From Helicobacter vulpis (GTDB lineage: Bacteria > Campylobacterota > Campylobacteria > Campylobacterales > Helicobacteraceae): a stretch of 64,000 nucleotides of DNA. The stretch spans positions 1 to 64,000 of the forward strand of contig NZ_QXQT01000008.1 in NCBI RefSeq assembly GCF_003660395.1, in the 5' to 3' direction. The number at the start of each line of letters is the position of its first letter. The first letter of the stretch is position 1. Position numbers and translations under genes: made by a program. The notes under the pieces were generated by a model. That model was not told where the DNA came from. It saw only the letters and a program-made list of their open reading frames with translations, and did no database searches. Positions 39,769 to 46,561 of this stretch are shown here, piece after piece.

Positions 39769-40572
39769 GACTCTCTCCTGCATGAATCTTAGGTTCTCTA
39801 AAGCCCCACTCGCGCGCCCATGCGTCTAGATATTCTTTGTGTACCTCTAAATGCAACACCCCCTCTTGCCCCTGCAAGCTGTCGCTAATCTGCCCATTGG
39901 GCAGGGCGATGAAACTATCCCCATAGAAACGCCAGGGCAAATTGTGTTTGACACCCTGATAATACTCTTGGCGCACCATCCCGATGCGATTAGCCCGCGC
40001 ACTAACATGGAGTTGCAAAAGGCGCGCGCGCTGCACACCGCACGCCAGCGATCAAAGGATTCAAAGGCGCTCGCGCTGCTCAAGAGTACCATGTCCACCC
40101 CGATTTCTTGCAATTTGAGCCAAAGCGCGTCAAAATGCACCTCAAAGCCAAAAAGAGGGGCGATTTTAATGCCCTCCAACACGAAGTTTAAAGGGGTTTG
40201 AAAGCCCTCTTTGGGGTTGGCAAAAAAGGCTTGTTCATCCCAGTGATCAAAGGCGATGAGGCGTTGTTGGAGGTAGTAATGGGTGTGCTGGGGGCTAATC
40301 CATGCCATTTGTTTATAGAGTTTGTGATCGCAAAAAGCCAAAGTGGGCACCAGTACATGCACGCCCCTTTGGCGCGCTAGAGATTCTAGCTGGGTTTGGC
40401 GAGTGTGGGCTTGGCTAGCGCTATGTTGGGGATCGCTATGGAGCAACTCTAAAAAAAAGGGGCTTAGGACATATTCTGGGAAGAGACAGAGCGCGCCCTT
40501 AGGGATCTGGGCTAAATTCTGCTTAATAAAGTCCAAATCAAAGCGCGCCATCTGGAAAATCGCTAGGTGCAT
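39761..40572 (-). pseudogene. Nitrilase-family (carbon-nitrogen hydrolase) gene with one-base frameshift
   Basis: The N-terminal part (from ATG 40572) has LCLFPEYVLSP with the catalytic Glu and runs in frame to RWRAVCSARAFCNSMLV. The continuation ([41 protein letters not shown], to the stop at 39761) lies in another frame. Adding one G at about 39998-40001 restores MLVARANRIG, the family motif after the catalytic Cys region. The position expected for the catalytic Cys reads VLLSSASAFES, so the Cys itself may be replaced by Ser even in the intact form. The gene is therefore broken twice or has a changed role; an assembly error is possible for the frameshift. It lies between ubiE and serS. Confidence 0.8.
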
Positions 40573-41345
40573 GATCGCCCTTGTGTGTTCTTAACCGCTA
40601 GGATACAAGAAGCGCTTTTGTACAGATAATGCCTTTTTTCTACGACCTCTAAGCCCACCGCGCTCAATTCGTCTTCTAATTCTTCTACACTGATAAACCC
40701 TTCAATGGAGGCAGGCAAATAGGCATAAGCCTTGTAATTACGGCTGAGCAACATGCCAAAAATGGGCAGAATTTTAGAAGTATAGCAATGCGCCAAAGTG
40801 CCCAAAATGCCGCGTTGATCGCAGCGCATGAACTCTAAAACCACCAACACCCCCCCTTTTTTGAGAGTGCGGCTAAATTCGCCCAAAGCAGCGCGCCGAT
40901 CGAGTACATTGCGCAGGCCATAGGCGATGGTGATGAGATCCAAACTCTGGCTTTCAATGGGCTTGAGCTCTCTAGCTTCTAGGCATTCTAAAGAGATTTT
41001 GGTGGCATGTTCTTGGGCGCGCCTAGCGATTTTCTCTTGGGCTAAACGCAGCATTTCTAAGGAGGGGTCGATCCCATAGATGCGCTCCAAACTTCCCTTT
41101 TGCGCTAAATGGCGTACAAGGTGCAAGAGCATATCTGCCGTGCCACAGGCCACATCGGCGATACGCAGATTTTGCAAATCTCCCTTAAAGGCATAGACCC
41201 AGTGCAACGCGCGCGTGATCGCGTCTTTACGCCATTTCTCATCTTGTTTAAAGCTCAAGAGGCGGTTTGTAGTGTCGTAAGTGGGCGCGATCGCATCAAA
41301 CATGCCAATGATCTTTTTTTGATCGAAATCGCGCCCAGATTTCAA
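40563..41345 (-). CDS. ubiE: Demethylmenaquinone methyltransferase (UbiE/MenG type)
   Basis: S-adenosylmethionine-dependent C-methyltransferase finishing menaquinone. About 260 residues. FDAIAPTYDTTNRLLSFKQDEKWR at the N-terminus (family motif), DVACGTADM for cofactor binding, and ITIAYGLRNV. The frame is open to 41411, but this overlaps hemJ by 70 bases; a TTG at 41345 overlaps the hemJ stop as TTGA, leaves the whole domain intact and is the likely start. Ends overlapping the nitrilase gene. Confidence 0.92.
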   Translation of the reverse strand: MKSGRDFDQKKIIGMFDAIAPTYDTTNRLLSFKQDEKWRKDAITRALHWVYAFKGDLQNLRIADVACGTADMLLHLVRHLAQKGSLERIYGIDPSLEMLRLAQEKIARRAQEHATKISLECLEARELKPIESQSLDLITIAYGLRNVLDRRAALGEFSRTLKKGGVLVVLEFMRCDQRGILGTLAHCYTSKILPIFGMLLSRNYKAYAYLPASIEGFISVEELEDELSAVGLEVVEKRHYLYKSASCILAVKNTQGRSCT

Positions 41346-41779
41346 AAGAATTTCCCCACCACGCAAAAGACGATCACCACCATGCAAATTGTGGGTACTT
41401 CGTTGATCCACCTAAAAAATGCGGGGCTTTTGTAGTGGGGATCGCGTTGCAGTTCGCGCATGAACTTTTTACACATGAAGTGGTAATGCAATAAGATGAG
41501 CACACAGAGCAATTTGAGATGCAACCATCCATGGTGAAAGACTTCTACGCCCAGCATGTAAAGCAAAGCCAAACCGCTCAAGACTGAGAGGATCATCGCG
41601 GGCATGGCGATGTAGCCATAGAGCTTTTGTTCTTGCACCTGCACAATGGCGACAAATTCTTGCTTGTCTATGTTTTCACGATGATAGACCAATAAACGGG
41701 GCAGGTAGAACAACGCCGCCATCCACGAAATGATCCCAATCACATGTACGATTTTAAGCCAAATATACCAATCTTCCAT
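41342..41779 (-). CDS. hemJ: Protoporphyrinogen oxidase HemJ
   Basis: A 145-residue membrane protein with four helices. The conserved N-terminal His in IWLKIVHVIGIISWMAALFYLPRL and LHLKLLCVLILLHYHF in the third helix are HemJ features. It oxidises protoporphyrinogen IX to protoporphyrin IX in haem synthesis. One base after yigZ ends and four-base overlap with ubiE. Matches HP1484 by order. Confidence 0.92.
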   Translation of the reverse strand: MEDWYIWLKIVHVIGIISWMAALFYLPRLLVYHRENIDKQEFVAIVQVQEQKLYGYIAMPAMILSVLSGLALLYMLGVEVFHHGWLHLKLLCVLILLHYHFMCKKFMRELQRDPHYKSPAFFRWINEVPTICMVVIVFCVVGKFF

Positions 41780-42328
41780 CTATTTTTCTCCTAAAATGAG
41801 ATGCGCCTGCGCGCCCTTGAGGCATACCCACACCCCATGAGGTTCTACCGCCTGCTTTTCTAGAATGACGGCATATTTTTTAGCGCGCGCGCGCAAGCTA
41901 TCTAGTTGTATATAGGGTATAAAACGCAACAAGGGTTCTTCAAAGACTTCTAGGGCGTTTGTGGCGTGCATTTCTTGGATACAGAGTTGCACACTGGTGG
42001 CATAAGCCCGCATCAACCCCCCCATGCCCAAGAGTACCCCGCCAAAATAGCGCACCACCACCACCGCGCTCTGGCATAGCTCTTGTTGGCGTAGGATTTC
42101 TAGCAAGGCGCGCGCGCTGTTCTTGGGCTCTTTGGCTTCGTGCAAAGCTTCTTCTAAGCACCCGGCTTGCATGCGCCGATAGGCATAGAGAATGTGGCGC
42201 GCCTTGTGGTGTTCTTGTTGGATTGTGGCCAAAGTGGTCTCAAAATCCGCGCTGGGCATGAGAAAACCCAAAAAAAGCGAGCCTTTCACGCGGTGTTGGG
42301 ACTGTAAAAGGGCGCTCACAGCGTGCAT
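41780..42328 (-). CDS. yigZ: YigZ/IMPACT-family protein
   Basis: 182 residues with the UPF0029/IMPACT core: HHKARHILYAYRR, KEPKNSARALLEIL and VVVVRYFGGVLLGMGGLMRAY. The usual DGEPSGTAG loop is changed to EPKNSAR. Family members bind nucleotides or nucleic acids and affect translation in other bacteria; the role here is unknown. Ends next to hemJ and begins four bases after the META lipoprotein. Confidence 0.88.
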   Translation of the reverse strand: MHAVSALLQSQHRVKGSLFLGFLMPSADFETTLATIQQEHHKARHILYAYRRMQAGCLEEALHEAKEPKNSARALLEILRQQELCQSAVVVVRYFGGVLLGMGGLMRAYATSVQLCIQEMHATNALEVFEEPLLRFIPYIQLDSLRARAKKYAVILEKQAVEPHGVWVCLKGAQAHLILGEK

Positions 42329-42792
42329 GGCATTAGTGTTGCAAGTAGATTTGCATTTTTTGGTTGTCTAACACTAGGGTTTTTTTATCCCGCGTGATGG
42401 TGAAAAGCCCCTGTAGATGCCCATAAAAGGCCAATTCAAACGCCATTAATTTCTCATTCTTACACACGCGGCGTGAAATGCCCTTGTCCTCAATGTGGAG
42501 ATGATCGTCATCGCGAAAGGCATAGCTAATAAAATACTTGTTGCAATAGGCTGTTCCATAGGCGCGCAATTGTTTTTGATCGAACTCCACGCGCCCGATG
42601 GGGCTACTGGCAATCGCGCTAGCATATTGGAGGTTTTGGGCGTTTTGACGGTTACGTGCGATGTCTTCTTGCAAGCGTTGGATGTCGCTTTTAATCAAGG
42701 AAGCATCGGGGGGCACGCCCTGCGCGTTGAGATTTTTGATCTTGGTCTCCAGCTCGGCTTTGAGCAAATCGAGTTTGTCTTTTGGCGGAGCG

Positions 42793-42828
42793 GGGGTTTG
42801 AGGGGTTGTAGGGGTTTGAGGGGTTGTG
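42793..42828 (-). repeat. Two 18-base tandem repeats in the lipoprotein linker
   Basis: Units 42793-42810 and 42811-42828 differ in the last base. In the full-length frame they encode the repeated linker TTPQTP; unit number can change without a frameshift. Confidence 0.8.
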
Positions 42829-42853
42829 GCAGTAGAAGGTGGGGGGAGAAGGT

Positions 42854-42863
42854 GGGGGGGGGG
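42854..42863 (-). repeat. C10 phase-variation tract in META lipoprotein gene
   Basis: Ten G on the plus strand (C on the coding strand). Present length gives the off frame; one fewer or two more give the on frame. Confidence 0.85.
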
Positions 42864-43101
42864 TGCTGGGTTGGGGATTAATGGCTTCTAAGACCAAATC
42901 ATCGGTATTGAAACTCTGCCCATCCATCACCACGCGCACAATGCGGTAGGAGTTGTAGGCGAAATCCTTGCTAAAAAAGCGCACCAAAAAGCATCCGCTC
43001 AAAAACAAGGCAATCAGACATAGCCCTAGACTCAAGCGCACACCCTTACTCATAGCCCTCAAAACACTTTTTTGCACTCCAGCCCCTTTGCGCGTTAAAG
43101 C

Positions 43102-43932
43102 CTAATTATAGCATAAGCCCGCGCGCATATCTTGCACAAAGGCACGCAAACACGCCAACATGCTTGGCAAATTGTCCAAATGCGTTTCTAGAATCTGCAC
43201 CAGTGCCGAGCCCACGATCACGCCCTGCGCGCCCATTTGCAAGGCTTCCTGAACATGTTCTGGTTTAGAAATGCCAAAACCTAGCAAGCAGGGGGTGCGC
43301 GTGTGGGTTTGGAGCTGGGTGAGGACTTCTTTAGCCCCCTTTTGCAAGTTTTCTTTAGCCCCTGTAACCCCTGCGCGCGCAAGTACGTAAATGTAGGCAT
43401 GGCTGTACTGGGCGATCTGTCTTAAATGGGTGGCTGTGGTGTGGGGGGCGGCGATGAAAATGGGGGCGATGTGGTGTTTATGTGCGCTCTGCACAAAGGG
43501 CGCGCTCTCAAATAGGGGTACATCAGCCACCAGTACGCTATCTACCCCACTCTCACCACAGGCCCTATAAAAACAATCGATCCCAAAGCGATGCACGAGA
43601 TTGGCATACACCAGTAAACCGATGGGAATGTGGGCATTGTAGGCGCGGATTTTAGCAAGCCATGCAAAATTGGCATGCATTGTTGCCCCGGCACCAAGCG
43701 CGCGTACATGGCTAGCCTGAATCACCGCCCCATCGGCTATTGGGTCTGAGAAGGCAAACCCCAATTCTAGCGCATCTACCCCCGCATCGATCAAGGTCTT
43801 GACGATCGCAAAACTAGCCTCATAAGAAGGATCACCCAACATCACAAAGGACACGAACACGCCCGGCTTTTCAAATATCTTCTGGTATCTCATAGCCACT
43901 ACATCGGCATGCAAGTTAAACGCACAAAACAT
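43102..43932 (-). CDS. trpA: Tryptophan synthase alpha chain, apart from other trp genes
   Basis: Cleaves indole-3-glycerol phosphate to indole, which passes to TrpB. Core: SFVMLGDPSYEASFAIV, catalytic Glu and Asp in DALELGFAFSDPIADG, GLLVYANLV, GVDSVLVADVP, LARAGVTGA and LLGFGISKPEHV. The family N-terminus matches MRYQKIFEK at 43893, giving 263 residues, but ATG 43932 has AGGGA seven bases before it while 43893 has no clear ribosome site; both are possible. No trpB, trpF or other trp gene is in the window. It is the first gene of the long minus-strand run and is divergent from lpxK. Confidence 0.92.
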   Translation of the reverse strand: MFCAFNLHADVVAMRYQKIFEKPGVFVSFVMLGDPSYEASFAIVKTLIDAGVDALELGFAFSDPIADGAVIQASHVRALGAGATMHANFAWLAKIRAYNAHIPIGLLVYANLVHRFGIDCFYRACGESGVDSVLVADVPLFESAPFVQSAHKHHIAPIFIAAPHTTATHLRQIAQYSHAYIYVLARAGVTGAKENLQKGAKEVLTQLQTHTRTPCLLGFGISKPEHVQEALQMGAQGVIVGSALVQILETHLDNLPSMLACLRAFVQDMRAGLCYN

Positions 43933-43934
43933 GT

Positions 43935-43940
43935 TAGAAT
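43935..43940 (+). promoter_or_regulatory. Extended -10 box of lpxK
   Basis: TGT-TAGAAT, 34 bases before the lpxK ATG and just upstream of the trpA start. Confidence 0.5.
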
Positions 43941-43973
43941 CCCTGCCTTGTCAACTTCAATCATGGAAGCGCG

Positions 43974-44876
43974 ATGACTTGGATCGAGCGTTATTTTTAC
44001 GCGCCCAGCCTCTCTCAGAAAATTTTAGCCCATGCGCTTTACCCCTTTAGCCTTGTTTATGGGGGTGTGGCCACGCTCAAGCGCGCCCTAACCCCCTATG
44101 AAGATTTGGGCGTGCCCATTATTAGCGTGGGGAATTTGGTAGTGGGAGGGAGTGGCAAAACGCCCTTTATCTTAGAGATTGCAAAGGCTCTAGAGCCTTT
44201 GCATGTGGGGGTGGTGAGTCGAGGTTACAAGCGCGCTTCTAAGGGTTTGGTGGTGGTGAGTGAGCGCGCTCAATTGCGCGTGTCTCAGGAGTACGCGGGT
44301 GATGAAGCCTATCTCTACGCGCTAAATCTCAATGCAAGCGTGGTGGTGAGTGCGAATCGCAAAGCGGGGGTGTTGAAAGCTAAACAATTAGGAGCGCAGG
44401 TGGTGTTGCTCGATGACGGTTTCCGCTTTAATTTTAAGAAACTCAATATCGTGTTGCAACCAGAACACCCCCCCTATTTTAATTTCGTCTTGCCCAGTGG
44501 GGCATTCCGAGAATTTCCTTGTCATTATTCCCAAGCGGACATGCTCTTGCAAGAAGGACGCGATTACACGCGCCAAGTGTGGGTGCGTAGCCCTACACCT
44601 AGAATGATCCTAGTTACCGCAATTGCCAACCCCCGCCGTCTAGACCCCTTCTTGCCCAAGCAGGTGGTGCACAAACTCTATTTTAGAGATCATGCCCGTT
44701 TTGACATACGCACCTTAGAACAGGCCTACCAAGCCCACCAAGCCACCTCTTTACTAGTTACCACAAAGGATGCGGTGAAACTCTCAGCCTGCCCCTTACC
44801 CTTGAGCGTGCTAGAACTCCAGTTAACAATCGCCCCCCTTTACAAGCAAGCCATTTTGGCCTACGCACAAACCTAG
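43974..44876 (+). CDS. lpxK: Lipid A 4'-kinase (tetraacyldisaccharide kinase)
   Basis: Inner-membrane kinase that phosphorylates the 4' position of the lipid A precursor. 300 residues. An N-terminal amphipathic segment, then PIISVGNLVVGGSGKTPFI (P-loop), VVSRGYKR, AGDEAYLYAL and VVLLDDGFRF, all hallmarks of LpxK. ATG 43974 follows GGAAG. Single gene between divergent trpA and an unknown gene. Confidence 0.94.
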   Translation: MTWIERYFYAPSLSQKILAHALYPFSLVYGGVATLKRALTPYEDLGVPIISVGNLVVGGSGKTPFILEIAKALEPLHVGVVSRGYKRASKGLVVVSERAQLRVSQEYAGDEAYLYALNLNASVVVSANRKAGVLKAKQLGAQVVLLDDGFRFNFKKLNIVLQPEHPPYFNFVLPSGAFREFPCHYSQADMLLQEGRDYTRQVWVRSPTPRMILVTAIANPRRLDPFLPKQVVHKLYFRDHARFDIRTLEQAYQAHQATSLLVTTKDAVKLSACPLPLSVLELQLTIAPLYKQAILAYAQT

Positions 44877-44931
44877 CCCATCTACTTGAGCTAATTTGGT
44901 GAATAAAGCCTAAATTAATGCGATCGTAAAG

Positions 44932-44937
44932 TATAAT
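44932..44937 (+). promoter_or_regulatory. -10 box of the unknown gene at 44967
   Basis: TATAAT 30 bases before the ATG; RBS AAAGG lies six bases before it. Confidence 0.6.
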
Positions 44938-44966
44938 CGTTTTTCAAATTCCATGAAAGGCCAGTG

Positions 44967-45755
44967 ATGAATCCTCTGCAGGCGATCTTACACGACTCCC
45001 AAAAGCGTTTGATCCTAGACGCGCGCGCTTACGCGCATAAAGTGTTGATGCAACACAAGCCCTACCCTTGGCATGACCCCACCTTGTATAGCAATTACAT
45101 GAAACAAGTTGCTTCTCTATTGAAAGCCGATGCGCTGGTATTGCGCTTTGACAAACTCTTGGAAGAGGAATTGCAAAATAACGCCGCGCTTGTGGCTAAA
45201 ATGGGAGAAAAACGCCGCAGTGGGTATGCCCTAAAGGTGTTTTTAGCCGATGAAGAGTTGCGCGCGATCACTACTTCGCTTGTCAATACCGCTACCCAAA
45301 TTCTGCATGTACACATCTTAACACAGCTCCCCTCCCCCTTAGCGCTCTTAGAAATGACTGCTAAGGCCGTGGGGGCTAGTCAAGACTTTGAAGAAGAACA
45401 CATAGAAAATGCTGGGGTTTACTACGCTGATTGGTTGCGCTCTTATAAGGATTCCAAAGTACGCGGGTTATTATTTGATGCGCGTACACACGCGCTCTCT
45501 GAAAGCCTGTATCAACCCATTGTCAACACCGCGCAAAGTTATGCGTGGCTGGTGGGCTTTAGACAGGAACAAGCCCTGCATTTCTTGGGCGAAAAAGATT
45601 CCATCCCCGTTTTGGATTGCGATTTTTGGATCGATCAAAGTCAAGGGGGGGCGTGCGCGGGGGGGGCGTGCGTGAATCGCGTCTTTTTTACAGAAATCCA
45701 CCAAAACGCCGTGCCCGAAGTGGTCTTAGAAAAGCTCAATGAATTTGTCAGCTAA
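44967..45755 (+). CDS. Conserved-looking protein of unknown function with C-terminal Cys/Gly motif
   Basis: 262 residues, soluble, helical and rich in Leu, Ala, Glu and Lys. I recognise no family. Notable: a hydrophobic segment TTSLVNTATQILHVHILTQL in mid-protein and, near the C-terminus, VLDCDFWIDQSQGGACAGGACVNR with three Cys around Gly-rich turns, which could bind metal or form disulfides. Those Gly-Ala-Cys units are encoded by a G7 (45645-45651) and a G8 (45659-45666) tract, so the last 35 residues are open to slippage. No signal peptide. The ATG at 44967 is favoured over the GTG at 44964 by spacing. It has its own promoter and converges with comB8 with no gap. Confidence 0.7.
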   Translation: MNPLQAILHDSQKRLILDARAYAHKVLMQHKPYPWHDPTLYSNYMKQVASLLKADALVLRFDKLLEEELQNNAALVAKMGEKRRSGYALKVFLADEELRAITTSLVNTATQILHVHILTQLPSPLALLEMTAKAVGASQDFEEEHIENAGVYYADWLRSYKDSKVRGLLFDARTHALSESLYQPIVNTAQSYAWLVGFRQEQALHFLGEKDSIPVLDCDFWIDQSQGGACAGGACVNRVFFTEIHQNAVPEVVLEKLNEFVS

Positions 45756-46517
45756 TCATTTGAAATGCGACATTTCCGTAATGCTATAACGCGTAACCTG
45801 AAACCCGGTAGGGTTTTTGGGCATGGGGGCGTAGTCAAACTGGGGTGGGGGCAGGAAGGCGTAGCTTAGGGTTACGTTGTAGCGTTTTTCATAAACCAGC
45901 TTACCTGCACGAAATAACTTCGCGCTGATTTGGGCATTGGCAAGATTAGCCCCCTTGGCCCGTTGCAAAATGGCGACATTGATGACCTTAATATCGCGTT
46001 CCATGTGTGTGTCGGTGTAAATGCTATTTTTGGAGGCAACCAAACTTTCAAACACTGCCCAAACCTTGTGATCGCTTTGCAGGCGTACCACTTCATAGCG
46101 TTCTTGATCGTCGATGTGGTTGATGGTTTCGCGATTGAGGATGTAAGTACCAATGAGCGATCGTACCAAGGCTTCATTGCTAGAAATGCTCTCATCAGCG
46201 CGTTGGATAATGGCATAATGTTTGTCTTGGTTGGCAAAGTCTATAAAGTGGTGCTCTGTGCGTTTTAGGGGCAAAAGCACCACCAAAGCGATGGCCAAAG
46301 AAAGACTCACCACACTCAACACCCCCACAAGTTTATAGGCAATGGCCACGCGCTGGCGTTCCAGCCTAAAGACACTGTTCAAGTCCAGCTTCTGGCTTGC
46401 CAAACTCTCCATCTGATGGCGCATTTCTGCCTCAAAGGCTTTTTGCTGGCGTGTGAGGCGTTCTAGCAATTCCAAAAACAAGGCTTCTTGCAAGGGGTCT
46501 TTATCCATCTCTCCCAT
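45756..46517 (-). CDS. comB8: ComB8 (VirB8-like) DNA-uptake protein
   Basis: Inner-membrane component of the ComB type IV secretion-like system that imports DNA. About 253 residues: a cytoplasmic charged N-terminus, one membrane helix (LVGVLSVVSLSLAIALVVLLPL) near residue 75, and a periplasmic VirB8/NTF2-like domain (RADESISSNEALVRSLIGTYILNRETI, NSIYTD, RDIKVINVAI). The frame is open to 46562, where it would collide with comB4; ATG 46517 with AGGA nine bases upstream is chosen, ATG 46508 is the alternative. It stands alone here, not in a comB7-10 cluster as in H. pylori. Confidence 0.87.
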   Translation of the reverse strand: MGEMDKDPLQEALFLELLERLTRQQKAFEAEMRHQMESLASQKLDLNSVFRLERQRVAIAYKLVGVLSVVSLSLAIALVVLLPLKRTEHHFIDFANQDKHYAIIQRADESISSNEALVRSLIGTYILNRETINHIDDQERYEVVRLQSDHKVWAVFESLVASKNSIYTDTHMERDIKVINVAILQRAKGANLANAQISAKLFRAGKLVYEKRYNVTLSYAFLPPPQFDYAPMPKNPTGFQVTRYSITEMSHFK

Positions 46518-46549
46518 TATAGTTAATCCTAACTTAACGCAAAGGCCAC

Positions 46550-46555
46550 TATAAT
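46550..46555 (+). promoter_or_regulatory. -10 box of comB4 (possibly leaderless transcript)
   Basis: TATAAT ends six bases before the comB4 ATG, so transcription would begin at or next to the start codon. No ribosome site is seen. Confidence 0.6.
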
Positions 46556-46556
46556 A
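46551..46556 (-). promoter_or_regulatory. -10 box of comB8, interleaved with that of comB4
   Basis: TATTAT on the minus strand, offset by one base from the comB4 box, inside the near-palindrome CTATAATAG. Confidence 0.5.
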
Positions 46557-46561
46557 GCCCA

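Larger units (their letters stand above)
42333..43077 (-). pseudogene. Phase-variable META-domain lipoprotein, currently frameshifted
   Basis: The 5' part (GTG 43077, AAAGGGG five bases before) encodes a type II signal peptide ending LIALFLSGC and continues SYRIVRVVMDGQSFNTDD, then enters a Pro/Thr-rich stretch at a C10 tract (42854-42863). In this state translation leaves frame and ends at 42691. The 3' part in the other frame holds a coil (KAELETKIKNLNAQG...QRLQEDIARN) and a META/HslJ-like domain (GRVEFDQKQLRAYGTAYCNKY, ELAFYGHLQGLF). With 9 or 12 C the two parts join without a stop (APPKDKLDLLKAELETK). This is a typical contingency locus rather than decay. An outer-membrane lipoprotein at the surface or periplasm is likely. 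Confidence 0.85.

Noticed and set aside
42793-42828. Short repeats as a CRISPR array
   Set aside because: Only two contiguous 18-base units without spacers, inside a coding linker, and no cas genes.
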